Assembly: GCA_004015825.1 (NCBI GenBank)
Contig: SAYS01000025.1
Span: 1 to 46,425 of the forward strand
Reading direction: 5' to 3'
DNA from: Halovenus amylolytica
GTDB taxonomy: Archaea; Halobacteriota; Halobacteria; Halobacteriales; Haloarculaceae
DNA: 46,425 bases
In this document: positions 16,601 through 25,041 of the stretch, in pieces
How positions within the stretch are numbered: position 1 is the stretch's first letter
Layout: the number at the start of each line of letters is the position of its first letter
Notes under the pieces: model-generated
Database searches by the model: none
Told to the model about the DNA's origin: nothing
The model's input: the letters and a program-made list of their open reading frames with translations, nothing else
Program-made: the position numbers and the translations under genes

Positions 16601-18861
16601 AGCGGTTCGAACTTGTGATAGATGCTGTCGAGGTCGGTGTTGTCGAGGACGGCGGGCCCAGCATTATCGAACAGCCAGGCTACATCGTAGCCATTCTGCT
16701 GGAGCGTGCAGTTACGAATCCAATTCAACCGGTGTTCGCCAGTGTCGATTCCCCAGTCCCAGTGTTCGACCGTGGAGTTTTCGACTGTAAGGGTCCACAG
16801 ATAATCGTGGAAGGGCACACCAACCGAATTGTCTCGCCCACTCCCGACAACGCGAGAATTCTTTAGCGAGACATTTGACGTATACCGGAAAGCAACACCA
16901 GTTCCGCCACCACGGCCTTGTGTCGGCGACGAGGCACGGTGGATTGGGAGATCGGGTTCGTGCGCAACGCCATCGCTGTCGATGAACGGTCCAACACTGT
17001 GTACCGTCATGTTGTCAATAACATTGAAGTCGCTGAACCGTTCGTGCTTCCACTTGAAGTTGTGACGGGAGAAATCTACGCCGCCAGCCGAACCAAACGC
17101 AACATTTCCGCGTATCTCCTTGACCTCTGCGAATGTAGACGGAATTTTCTGCGTATCTCGCATGACCTGTTCGTTTTTAAACCTGCCCTGTTCGATCGCC
17201 TCGAACAGTGGCCTGTCCGTATTGCAGTATTCCCATGGCAGGTTCGGATGGAAGGTCACGCGGCTATCATCGATTGAGACCCCTTCAGCGAGGTCGCCAT
17301 CCAAGAGCGGTCGCAGCCACCAGACGAACGCTTGATGGCGGTGCCCGCCGGCCACACAGTTCGTCACTTTCACCAGCGGACTCTGCAACCAGAAGCCGTG
17401 GCCAGCGTGGCCGAAGTCGTCGATGGCTGGATCGCCACCGTGTGCACCAGCGGACCGTGTATCAACAGCGTCTCCGCTGCCCTCCGACCGGATTGCAATA
17501 CAATTGTCGAACGACCCGCGCTCGTTGCCACCCTCGGCGACAAAACCCGCGCCAAGTACGTCGTAGGTAATCGAATCGGAAATGTCGGCGTGAGCGTGGT
17601 GATTGACGATCCCCCAGCCCGGGCTCCCATCCACCACCAAGCCTTCAGCATTGTGAGGTTCAGTTTCGATCCCGGTGTGGTGATAGTGGAACGGATAGCG
17701 GGCGGACGGATTCGGATCGTCTTGATCTGGGAGTGTGTCTGCGCCTCTGACCGGATTCGTGAGATACTCGGCTTTGTTTGTCCGGCCGAGTTCCTGCAGG
17801 TGGGCGTACCGCACATCAGAACCAGTGCTCATGATCATGATGTGGCCACGGCGATGCTCGTCTGTATTCTCTGAACTGAAGACGATATTCCGTGAGAAAT
17901 TCAGAACGTAGGTGTCCAGGTCAGCTTTTGGCACCGTATGATTGTAGTCAAGTGAACTGTCAAGCGTAACTGTACTCCCGTCGATCGCAGAGATGGTGCG
18001 CTTTTCGTCGGTATGATCGAGGGACGTCGATTCGTAGGGATCTGTCCCAGGGATAAGCACCGTGTCGCCGACGTTCCAATTAGTCGGCTTCGACGAGAGT
18101 TCGATCGAACTGTCACCCGCTATCGGTGCTTCGCTAAGGGTCAACCAGGGTGTCTTTTTAGCCCCAACTATCTCGACATCACCGTGCAAAAGCAAGCCTT
18201 TGTTTTTCCGATCAGGCCATTTGTTTTCATCGATGGGACCTTCATCGATGATTTCCACTTCCGCTCTGACTCCCTGCTGAATTGGTTTGGAACTGGTACC
18301 GATCTCGTAGCGACTGTCGGATTCGGTGTGAATCGTTTCGGCCCGGAGTTTGGTGTCTGTATCTTGGGCGTGCCGCAGCGTTCCCGCGACGTGGAGATAC
18401 TTCACCCGGGTCGTAATCTGTTGAGCAACAGTAACTGTTACTCCATCTTGGATTGACACCTGGGCGCCGTCTGTGGGAACGTCACCATTCTCCCACGTGG
18501 CAGGGTCACTCCAGTCACCATCGGCGACAGCAGTAAAATCTTCTCCCGCGGTATCTGCTGCGGAAACGGTCGGTATTGTTCCCAGAATCCCCATCAACGT
18601 CCCACCCAACACTGTTCGCCGACTCGCTCGGGGTAGAGACTGTTGATCGATACAGGACCCAGGTTCAGATTGAACTGATTGAGACTTTATTACTTCTGTG
18701 CTATCTACAGATATACGATCCTCATCAGAGACAGAATTCTCCGATGTGGAGTCTAACTCCGACATGAACCGTGACCAGTTCACAGACGTTACTGTTTTCG
18801 CACTATTGAGTGCCGCCACCACCCGTCCCCGTAAGTTTGATGCATCAGTGTCTGATGGCAT
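13648..18861 (-). CDS. Giant secreted G8/beta-helix protein (CEMIP/TMEM2-like) with repeats and CBM6-like modules
   Basis: The 1737-aa product has an unusually long N-terminus (~78 aa) before a twin-arginine signal (ASRRTVLGGTLMGILG, ~79-102). A G8 domain follows (GDWSDPATWENGDVPTDG onward, ~108-230), then a right-handed beta-helix (~300-760). The helix holds YPFHYHHTGIE, VLGAGFVAEGGNERGSFDN and GHGFWLQSPLVKVTNCVAGG, the order of motifs I know from animal CEMIP and TMEM2. Next is a beta-sandwich (IYGRIRPDAWNGD, ~880-1000), four ~105-aa repeats starting near 1010, 1116, 1225 and 1331, and two CBM6-like modules (~1438-1585, ~1591-1737) opening INAEDFDTGGEG. It is expected outside the cell, binding and perhaps cleaving a polysaccharide. 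A TATA-like box 27 nt upstream supports ATG 18861. Activity is inference. Confidence 0.88.
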   Translation of the reverse strand: MPSDTDASNLRGRVVAALNSAKTVTSVNWSRFMSELDSTSENSVSDEDRISVDSTEVIKSQSVQSEPGSCIDQQSLPRASRRTVLGGTLMGILGTIPTVSAADTAGEDFTAVADGDWSDPATWENGDVPTDGAQVSIQDGVTVTVAQQITTRVKYLHVAGTLRHAQDTDTKLRAETIHTESDSRYEIGTSSKPIQQGVRAEVEIIDEGPIDENKWPDRKNKGLLLHGDVEIVGAKKTPWLTLSEAPIAGDSSIELSSKPTNWNVGDTVLIPGTDPYESTSLDHTDEKRTISAIDGSTVTLDSSLDYNHTVPKADLDTYVLNFSRNIVFSSENTDEHRRGHIMIMSTGSDVRYAHLQELGRTNKAEYLTNPVRGADTLPDQDDPNPSARYPFHYHHTGIETEPHNAEGLVVDGSPGWGIVNHHAHADISDSITYDVLGAGFVAEGGNERGSFDNCIAIRSEGSGDAVDTRSAGAHGGDPAIDDFGHAGHGFWLQSPLVKVTNCVAGGHRHQAFVWWLRPLLDGDLAEGVSIDDSRVTFHPNLPWEYCNTDRPLFEAIEQGRFKNEQVMRDTQKIPSTFAEVKEIRGNVAFGSAGGVDFSRHNFKWKHERFSDFNVIDNMTVHSVGPFIDSDGVAHEPDLPIHRASSPTQGRGGGTGVAFRYTSNVSLKNSRVVGSGRDNSVGVPFHDYLWTLTVENSTVEHWDWGIDTGEHRLNWIRNCTLQQNGYDVAWLFDNAGPAVLDNTDLDSIYHKFEPLNQKASEVLTFSQGRGVRVDGRTSHVEESDPEYVPFPDEDSLNGVNNIESKIETVSDETNLVGLTNQEMLDEYDICISGSLLPGDATDEPFMDNGNLVAGTDRTPPTSVYLDGVNVDNIGAFETIDDPDAAGGSCLRCTGSDSPKENPASITFDCASGTYIIYGRIRPDAWNGDSVYYRIDGGTWQEAEKLKSPIGFEWHDASPNGGEPYEWELTEGTHTLEFACGNDGVLVDEIFVGSDQEVLGAYGMSQDGDTGSAPAVDSLSLSEVETKNFDAEFDASWDVSDVDGDLESVDIVLTQDSNNTTEDSAKLSVSGASASGTTRLVASGDDGTGNGFTVEATVKDGGGSAASATASATESEELPVLDELSLAEVKTDSSDAAFDASWAVSDVDGDLDTVDLVLIDESDGETESSTSLDISGQTASDTTRLVAAGDGGSGNSYTVEVVVTDSFENTDTGTASATAEIVNEYPPAVDGISLSEVETDNSDAEFDASWAVSDADGNLSSVEVVLTDTTYREMEDSITRDVSGDTASDTTRLIAAGDEGSGHSYSIEMTVTDAYGETDSATASAGESENTPAIDNLAASEVETDNADAEFDVSWDISDGDGDLTNLELLLTQDSDDTTEDSVTVTVSGSSASDSSRLVAANDDGSGNGYTVKAIVTDSFDNTDAAIQSVEEGEPDTQSPYVDHELSQINAEDFDTGGEGVAYHDTSDGNKGGAYRDTDVDIQEADDSSGAYNIGWIETGEWWEYTVEVPESGEYNLTARLAGKNDTSVDIAVDGTQIATVDVPDTQGWQEWTTVDGGRINLSAGTQTIRVTTNGSSFNINWFGFEKVGSQSAYVDHEISQINAEDFDTGGEGVAYHDTSDGNKGGAYRDTDVDIQEADDVSGDYNLAWIRAGEWWEYTVDVPSEGDYDLAARIAGKNATSLDVIVDGSEVATMEVPDTGDWQEWTTVDGGTVTLQAGRQTIRLEANGDDFNLNWFSLK
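13955..14546. repeat. Near-identical 133-bp direct repeat in the CBM6-like modules
   Basis: Bases 13955-14087 recur at 14414-14546 (offset 459 bp) with only a few mismatches. They encode the same strip (EADD back to INAEDFDTGG) of the two C-terminal CBM6-like modules. The identity at silent sites means recent duplication or gene conversion. Confidence 0.75.
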
Positions 18862-18884
18862 TGGGCTAATAGTAAATCCGGGTG

Positions 18885-18892
18885 TTTATAAG
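18885..18892 (-). promoter_or_regulatory. TATA-like box of the 1737-aa protein gene
   Basis: CTTATAAA on the minus strand is centred 27 nt before ATG 18861, consistent with a leaderless transcript and with the long N-terminus being real. Confidence 0.5.
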
Positions 18893-19868
18893 AGGCTAGC
18901 ATTGATTATCAAAATTAAAAATTACGCAGGGTCACGGATCAAATTCGGTCTATGTCTTGCGAATTTAAATTCTTTGATCTGTGTAAGTACAGAAAATTTA
19001 TCTATTTGTTTTCTAATATAATTCCCTCAAATAACTTTTCTCTGTTTTAGCCGGAATACAACCCCGAACCACTCTAACAAATATTCTTCGTATTATGGTT
19101 GGAAATATATATCAGTTATATTTATTGGAAATTTATAAAAAAGTGAACGAAAATATGTGCCTGGAGCAATCTTACAAACACGAAGTGCTATCTACATTTC
19201 CGATTTCAAAGATTACTATCAGTTGTTAGGAGTGGACACAACAAACCAACTTAGCCTGTTTCAAAGTGAACGCTATCCATAGACGAGGGTTTGGGGCATA
19301 TTTCTGGTGATTCAATCATTGTATGCCCACAAGGGTTACGAAGCAGTCATACATTGTTTGATCTCTTTCAATCATGACTTTCGGCAGCGTTCAGAATACT
19401 ACGGGTGACTGTTTGACATTCGAAGCTTTACTCACACAACGCGGCCCGCCCCCATGATGTGCTGTCGACAAAAAACAAGCTATCAATGAGTTTATACTTC
19501 TCGGCCAGTTCTCACTAGGACTGTTTTGTGAGGACGATCGCGTGTATCAGGAAAGGATGTCGGGAATCCACATGTCTCGGGAGCCACGGCGGTGTACAGC
19601 CAGAATCGCTGGTCGTTGGGGTGAATCACGGTCTCGTTCACCGCAATTTAACTTGGATTTTTCAAGCTGGCGGGCTGTAAGATGCGTCGCCGCCTTTTTA
19701 CGTAATCTCATTTGAAGCAGCTGCTAAACCCACGATGCGCTTGGTTTAGGCAATGGAGGGCTTCAAACCGACTCGCCCCTCTCTTCAAATCTTATCTAAA
19801 CAGTGTTGGTTGAGAACAATCAAAAGATCATATACGTCATTGAAACATGATGGGACGAATTAAAACAC
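18893..19868. other. AT-rich interval with an IS6-family transposase remnant
   Basis: This interval of about 1 kb separates the two G8/beta-helix genes. The part near 18900-19260 is strongly AT-rich and holds no gene I can support. The part near 19430-19690 contains the transposase remnant listed separately. Confidence 0.5.
19430..19690 (-). pseudogene. IS6-family (ISH-type) transposase remnant
   Basis: The minus strand reads IAVNETVIHPNDQRFWLYTA, then VAPET, and later EKYKLIDSLFFVDSTSWG. This matches the core of haloarchaeal IS6-type transposases (pattern VDETVI..ND..YWLYAAVDPE and FLVDG), where the first DDE aspartate has here become Asn. An in-frame stop precedes IAVNE, and frames break after the second block. 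It is only a fragment of a ~200-aa enzyme. Confidence 0.55.
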
Positions 19869-22772
19869 CTACTGTGAGTTTGTACCGTTGATACTTTTTT
19901 GTGATACTCCATATGCCCCAAGCACATCTTGATCCGAACTAATAAAGATCTCATCTATCTTCAAGCCTCGGTGAGGACTCGCAATCTCCATAGTATGAGT
20001 ACCCTCTGACAGCTCCCACTCATACGAAGTTCCATCATTTGGAGAAACGTCGTGCCACTCGAAACCAATAGGTGATTTTACTTTCTCTGCCGTGCGCCAG
20101 TCTCCATCGTCGATTTTGAAATAGACATCCTCACCATTCCAAGTATTAGGCCACATTCTCGCGTACACGGTATACGTGCCGGCAGCACACTCGAATGTAA
20201 ACTCCACTGGGTCACCTTTGGCAGACTCGGTTGCCGTCTGACTCAGACACTCATTTCCAGATGCATCCGGCTCTGAAACAATTCCCCATTCACCAAGAGC
20301 ACCAGCATCCCGAGTACCTAGGTAGACAGAGGTAGGCGGTGTACGCTCCTGTCCTGCGACGAGGTTGCCATTATCGACGAACGGTTGGTCGGTCGCGTCC
20401 TGAGGCAGTAGCGCCCCGCTGATACAGATCCCGTACTGCTCTAACATTTCCTGGTTGGTCAGCCCGACCAACTTCGTTTCGTCCGAGACAGTCTCGATTT
20501 CACTTTCAATATTGTTGACACTTCTGAGACTATTTTCGTCGGGGAAGGGAACGTAGTCCGGCCGGGATTCTTCGACGTGGGAACTTCGGCCGTCAACCCT
20601 AAGACCTCTTTCTCGATAGAAAGTCAGGACTTCCGGGGCTTTCTGATTGAGCAGATCGAACTTGTGATAGATGCTGTCGAGGTCGTTGTTGTCGAGGATG
20701 GCGGCTCCAGCATTATCGTACAACCAGGTTACATCGTAGCTATTCTGTTGGAGCGTGCAGTTGCGGATCCAATTCAACCGGTGTTCGCCAGTGTCGATCC
20801 CCCAGTCCCAGTGTTCGACCGTGGAGTTCTCGACTGTAATGGTCCACAGATAATCGTGGAATGGCACACCAACCGAATTGTCTCGCCCACTCCCGACAAC
20901 GTGGGAATTCGTGAGTGAGACATTGGAGGTGTAGCGGAATGCAACGCCCGTTCCACCACCCCGTCCTTGGTGACCTGCAGCACGTTGTTTCGGCAGATCA
21001 GGTTCGTGCGCAACGCCATCGCTGTCGATGAACGGTCCAACACTGTGTACCGTCATGTTGTCAATGACATTGAAGTCGCTGAACCGTTCGTGCTTCCACT
21101 TGAAGTTGTGACGGGAGAAATCCACGCCGCCAGCCGAACCGAACGCAACATTCCCACGTATCTCTTTGATATCGGCGAATGTCGAGGGGATTTTCTGCGT
21201 GTCTCGCATCAAGTCGTTGTTTCTTCCATTTGCAAACCTGCCTTGTTCGATTGCCTCGAAGAGGGGCCTCTCTGTGTTGCAATATTCCCATGGAAGGTTG
21301 GGATGGAAGGTGACTCGGCTATCTTCGATTGAGGTGCCTTCGGCGAGGTCGCCGTCGAGGAGTGGGCGTAGCCACCAGACGAACGCCTGGTGGCGGTGGC
21401 CACCAGCGACACAGTTGGTGACCGACACGAGGGGGCTTTGCAACCAGAAGCCGTGGCCAGCGTGGCCGAAGTCGTCGATGGCTGGATCGCCGCCGTGGGC
21501 GCCGGCGGAGCGTGAGTCAACAGCGTCTCCGCTGCCCTCCGAGCGGATGGCGATGCAGTTGTCGAAGGATCCGCGCTCGTTGCCACCCTCGACGACAAAT
21601 CCAGCCCCGCGTACGTCATACGTAATCGAGTCAGAAATGTGGGCGTGTGCGTGATGATTGACGATCCCCCAACCCGGGCTCCCATCGACCACCAGGCCTT
21701 TGGCAGTGTGCGGGTCAGCTTCGATTCCTGTACGGTGGTAGTGGAATGGATATAATGCAGAGGGATTCGGATCGTCGTGTTCTGGGAGGGTGTCTTGGCC
21801 GCGGACTGGGTTGGTGAGATATTCGGCTTTGTTGGTGCGCCCGAGGTTAGTCAGGCGGGCGTAGCGGACATCGGACTCGGTGCTCATCACCATGATGTGG
21901 CCGCGCCGAAGTTCGTCCGTATTCTCGGAACTGACGACGACGTTCCGTGAAAAATTCAGGACGTAGGTGTCTAAGTCGGTTTTTGGCACCGTATGATCGT
22001 GATCGAGGGGGTTGTCGAGTGTCACCGTCGTGCCATCGATCGAAGAGATGGTTCGCTTTTCGTCAGTATGATCGAGGGAAGTGGATTCGTAGGGATCCGT
22101 GTCGGGGATAAGCAGTGTATCGCCTACGCTCCAGTTGGTCGACTCCCTCGATAACTCAATTGAGTTGTCTCCTGCCATCGGTTCTTTTTCGAGCGTTAGC
22201 CATGGTGTTTTTTCGGCACCAATTATTTCGACATCTCCGTGCAAAAGCAAGCCTTTGTTTTTCCGATCCGGCCATTTGTCTTCGTTAATTGGCCCATCAT
22301 CGATGATTTCGATTTCTGCCGTAACTCCTTGTTGGATCGGGGTGACGCTGGTGCCGACTTCGTAGCGACTCCCCTGTTCAGTATAAATTGTTTCCGCTCG
22401 GAGTCTGGTGTCTGAATCCGGTGCGTGTCTGAGCGTCCCTGCCAGGTGAAGATATTTGACTCGGGTGGAAATCTGGTTGGCGACTGTAACTGTGACATCT
22501 CCTTGGATGAACACGCGTGATTTATCTGTTGGAACCGTTCCGTTCTTCCAAGTAGATGGGTCACTCCATTTTCCATTAGCTACAGCAGTAAATTTATTAT
22601 CCGAATTGTCTGCTAATGACCAAGCCACTGATAATCCTCCTAAACCGACAATGGTCCCGAATAGCAGATTCCGTCTGGTAAGGAACGGTACAGATTCTTC
22701 TTCATCGGATGATTGAGACACTGTATTACTCACCCATTGCTTGGACAAATTACTCTTCTTATTTTCGTTCAT
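19869..22772 (-). CDS. Secreted G8/beta-helix protein (CEMIP/TMEM2-like), short paralog
   Basis: This 967-aa protein is a close paralog of the first ~1000 residues of the neighbouring 1737-aa protein, lying in tandem on the same strand. It has a Tat-type N-terminus (FLTRRNLLFGTIVGLGG, ~30-47), a G8 domain (GKWSDPSTWKNGTVPTD, ~65-190), the beta-helix with YPFHYHRTGIE, VRGAGFVVEGGNERGSFDN and GHGFWLQSPLVSVTNCVAGG, and a C-terminal beta-sandwich (VYARMWPNTWNGEDVYFKI). It stops just where the repeats begin in the long form. Several stretches are identical in DNA between the two, so the duplication or conversion is recent. The start lies 30-38 nt from a TATATA stretch (22803-22810). It is predicted to act outside the cell on a polysaccharide; the substrate is unknown. 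Confidence 0.88.
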   Translation of the reverse strand: MNENKKSNLSKQWVSNTVSQSSDEEESVPFLTRRNLLFGTIVGLGGLSVAWSLADNSDNKFTAVANGKWSDPSTWKNGTVPTDKSRVFIQGDVTVTVANQISTRVKYLHLAGTLRHAPDSDTRLRAETIYTEQGSRYEVGTSVTPIQQGVTAEIEIIDDGPINEDKWPDRKNKGLLLHGDVEIIGAEKTPWLTLEKEPMAGDNSIELSRESTNWSVGDTLLIPDTDPYESTSLDHTDEKRTISSIDGTTVTLDNPLDHDHTVPKTDLDTYVLNFSRNVVVSSENTDELRRGHIMVMSTESDVRYARLTNLGRTNKAEYLTNPVRGQDTLPEHDDPNPSALYPFHYHRTGIEADPHTAKGLVVDGSPGWGIVNHHAHAHISDSITYDVRGAGFVVEGGNERGSFDNCIAIRSEGSGDAVDSRSAGAHGGDPAIDDFGHAGHGFWLQSPLVSVTNCVAGGHRHQAFVWWLRPLLDGDLAEGTSIEDSRVTFHPNLPWEYCNTERPLFEAIEQGRFANGRNNDLMRDTQKIPSTFADIKEIRGNVAFGSAGGVDFSRHNFKWKHERFSDFNVIDNMTVHSVGPFIDSDGVAHEPDLPKQRAAGHQGRGGGTGVAFRYTSNVSLTNSHVVGSGRDNSVGVPFHDYLWTITVENSTVEHWDWGIDTGEHRLNWIRNCTLQQNSYDVTWLYDNAGAAILDNNDLDSIYHKFDLLNQKAPEVLTFYRERGLRVDGRSSHVEESRPDYVPFPDENSLRSVNNIESEIETVSDETKLVGLTNQEMLEQYGICISGALLPQDATDQPFVDNGNLVAGQERTPPTSVYLGTRDAGALGEWGIVSEPDASGNECLSQTATESAKGDPVEFTFECAAGTYTVYARMWPNTWNGEDVYFKIDDGDWRTAEKVKSPIGFEWHDVSPNDGTSYEWELSEGTHTMEIASPHRGLKIDEIFISSDQDVLGAYGVSQKSINGTNSQ

Positions 22773-23238
22773 ATTTTCACTGCATCTGTAATCAATTTCT
22801 GAATTATATATCTACATGCGAGCGACAATGGCGTCCAAGCGGGTTTTGTCCTTATTTTTATTTTCGTCTCTAAAGAGACTCTTTGGTCTCTGAGTTGTCC
22901 AGTACCGTCAGCGGATGACATTGAAGATATTATTCATACTGTATAGTGTAAATAGTTTGTTAAAAAGTTAGTAATCGAAATAATATTCAGATGCGTCGAA
23001 CCAATGTAACAAACTAAAGAGTATTTAAGAATAATCTATGTATATAGTTTGTTAAAAGTATTAAAAATATGTCAATAAAAACATCGTATTATCTCTTTCT
23101 GTATTAAACTAATCACATAATTGTATCTCCCATCTAAGATTTAGCAGTATCACTGATCCTCTATTCAAAATAGATATCACTTGTAACCAAATCCGAAAAT
23201 GAACAGTATTGAAATAGTGTCTCTGTGTATTCGGGAAT
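22773..23238. promoter_or_regulatory. AT-rich divergent regulatory interval with repeated TAGTTTGTTAAAA
   Basis: This 466-bp gene-free interval separates the short G8 gene from the divergent rml operon. TAGTTTGTTAAAA occurs twice as an exact direct repeat (22953-22965 and 23045-23057), with an inverted half (GTAACAAACTA, 23006-23016) between them. TATA-like tracts (22803-22810, 23041-23046) flank them. The pattern looks like a set of operator sites, but no regulator is known. Confidence 0.45.
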
Positions 23239-23703
23239 ATGATAGATGGAGTGAAAAATCGCAAATTGGAGACAAATGCTGACGAACGTGGACATCTAGT
23301 AGAAATTTTCCGCGACGATTGGAAATTCTACGAACCTGCGCCGGCAATGTCCTACTATTCTATGAGCTATCCCGGTATAATCCGGGCATGGCATCGGCAT
23401 ACCGAAGGACAGATCGATCACTTTGTTTGTCCCCAAGGTAGAATAAAAGTCGCCATCTACGATGACCGAGAAGGTTCGGCGACTAGAGGGAAGATTAACA
23501 CATTTGTTATCGGAGAACACAACCAACGTGCTATCCGCATTCCGGGAGCTTGCTGGCACGGATTCAAAGTCATCGGTGATAAGCCCGCCATATTAATAAA
23601 CTTCCCAACAGCTTTGTACGATTATGACAATCCAGATGAAGAACGACTTCCGTACGATACTGATGAAATACCGCTCGATTGGGAAGAACCACCGCATGGA
23701 TAA
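23239..23703 (+). CDS. rmlC: dTDP-4-dehydrorhamnose 3,5-epimerase-type cupin
   Basis: The 154-aa protein is an RmlC-family cupin. RmlC epimerises dTDP-4-keto-6-deoxyglucose at C3 and C5 in dTDP-L-rhamnose synthesis. Family-like features are IIRAWHRHTEGQIDHFVCPQG (with the expected catalytic histidine region), KVAIYDDRE, the entrance loop RIPGACWHGFKVIG and the end YDYDNPDEERLPYDTD. It is shorter than classical RmlC (~180 aa), so it belongs to the compact WxxH variant common in archaea. It is the first gene of rmlC-rmlA-zinc-ribbon, with 3 nt to the next gene, which supports the pathway assignment. ATG 23239 is the only sensible start. Confidence 0.85.
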   Translation: MIDGVKNRKLETNADERGHLVEIFRDDWKFYEPAPAMSYYSMSYPGIIRAWHRHTEGQIDHFVCPQGRIKVAIYDDREGSATRGKINTFVIGEHNQRAIRIPGACWHGFKVIGDKPAILINFPTALYDYDNPDEERLPYDTDEIPLDWEEPPHG

Positions 23704-23706
23704 TAC

Positions 23707-24780
23707 ATGAAAGGAATCCTACTGTCCGGAGGATCTGGGACGCGATTACGGCCAATAACGCATACAGGGCCGAAGCAGTTGGTTCCAGTTGCGAACAAGC
23801 CAGTTCTCCAATATGCGTTAGAGGATTTCCGGGAAGCTGGTATCACTGAAATCGGTATCATTCTCGGGAACAAGGGACGAGAGGAGATTCAAGAGTATCT
23901 CGGTGACGGCTCGGCGTTTGGTCTCGATATAACCTACATCGTCCAGGGAAACCCACTCGGACTGGCACACGCTGCCGGGTGTGCGAAGGATTTCGTCGGA
24001 GACGATGATTTCGTCATGTATCTTGGAGACAACATCCTCCATCAGGGAATCGAAGAGTTGGTCGATAGCTACAAGGAGGGTGATTACAGTGCCGGAATTG
24101 CCCTCCAGGAGGTTGCCGATCCGCGACAGTTTGGTGTTGCTGCCGTCGACGATACCGGGACAGTTACCAGGTTGGTCGAAAAGCCTGACGACCCGCCGAG
24201 CAATCTGGCGCTGATCGGTGTATACGTCTTCTCACCGGTGATATTCGACGCTATCGAACAGATCAAACCATCCTGGCGTGGTGAACTCGAAATCACGGAT
24301 GCGATCCAGCTGCTACTCGACGAAGAACGAACAATCGATTCACATGTCGTCGAGGGTTGGTGGAAAGATACCGGGAAACCGGAAGACATCCTCGAAGCGA
24401 ATCGGCTGGTACTCGAAGGAATCGACGGCTCTGCTGAGGGAAAGATCGAAGCTGGAGCTGAGGTTGAGGGAACTGTCCACCTCGATTCCGATGCAGTCAT
24501 CGAAGACGGAGCGGTTATCCGTGGACCTGTCGCTGTGGCAGAAGGAACTGTGATCGGCGACAGCACATACCTTGGACCGTACAGTTCAATCGGGCCGAAC
24601 ACGGAAATCAGGAACGCACACATCGAAAGCAGCGTCATTATCGGTGACTCGGAAATCAGTACAACCGGAAAAATTATCGATAGCCTGATAGGAAGGAACA
24701 CGACGATTGCAAACTCCGAAGGATTACTTCCAGAGGGAAGACGCCTCGTCGTCGGAGAGAACTCGGATCTGAACCTCTAA
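23707..24780 (+). CDS. rmlA: Glucose-1-phosphate thymidylyltransferase, long form
   Basis: RmlA makes dTDP-glucose from dTTP and glucose 1-phosphate, the first step of dTDP-L-rhamnose synthesis. The nucleotide-binding loop LLSGGSGTRLRPITHTGPKQ is at residues 5-24, the sugar/metal site YLGDNILHQG near 105, LVEKPDDPPSN near 160, and GELEITDAIQ followed by WWKDTGKPEDIL. After residue ~245 there is a left-handed beta-helix of hexapeptide repeats (AVIEDGAVIRGPVAVAEGTV), so this is the 357-aa archaeal/long type rather than the ~290-aa bacterial one. It lies 3 nt after rmlC and 2 nt before the 59-aa zinc-ribbon gene, a tight operon. Confidence 0.92.
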   Translation: MKGILLSGGSGTRLRPITHTGPKQLVPVANKPVLQYALEDFREAGITEIGIILGNKGREEIQEYLGDGSAFGLDITYIVQGNPLGLAHAAGCAKDFVGDDDFVMYLGDNILHQGIEELVDSYKEGDYSAGIALQEVADPRQFGVAAVDDTGTVTRLVEKPDDPPSNLALIGVYVFSPVIFDAIEQIKPSWRGELEITDAIQLLLDEERTIDSHVVEGWWKDTGKPEDILEANRLVLEGIDGSAEGKIEAGAEVEGTVHLDSDAVIEDGAVIRGPVAVAEGTVIGDSTYLGPYSSIGPNTEIRNAHIESSVIIGDSEISTTGKIIDSLIGRNTTIANSEGLLPEGRRLVVGENSDLNL

Positions 24781-24782
24781 CA

Positions 24783-24962
24783 ATGCGAATAATCACCTAC
24801 ACCTGTCCGGCCTGTGGAACTGTGGTCGCTGCAAACGAACTCGAAGCAGAGCGAGTCATGAAATGTCCTGGCCTCTCATGTGAAAGAGTGCTCCGCTTCG
24901 CAAACATTCCCGATGAGCCACGGGAGTACTTTCTTGAAAATAAAGGCGAGTACCAGATCTGA
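24783..24962 (+). CDS. 59-aa zinc-ribbon protein in the rml operon
   Basis: ATG 24783, 2 nt after the rmlA stop, opens a 59-codon frame to TGA 24960-24962. The protein has two cysteine pairs, TCPACGTVV (residues 7-15) and KCPGLSCERVLRF (27-39), then a conserved-looking end PDEPREYFLENKGEY. This is a compact treble-clef or zinc-ribbon fold. No family name is assigned. Its place and tight spacing suggest co-translation with rmlC and rmlA; a role in regulating or stabilising the pathway enzymes is possible but only inferred. Confidence 0.7.
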   Translation: MRIITYTCPACGTVVAANELEAERVMKCPGLSCERVLRFANIPDEPREYFLENKGEYQI

Positions 24963-25041
24963 CGAGTGTACCGCATTCGAGCGAGCCATTTCCAGATACC
25001 CAGCTCTTGAGAAGACACACTATTGTGATTTCACACAGATA

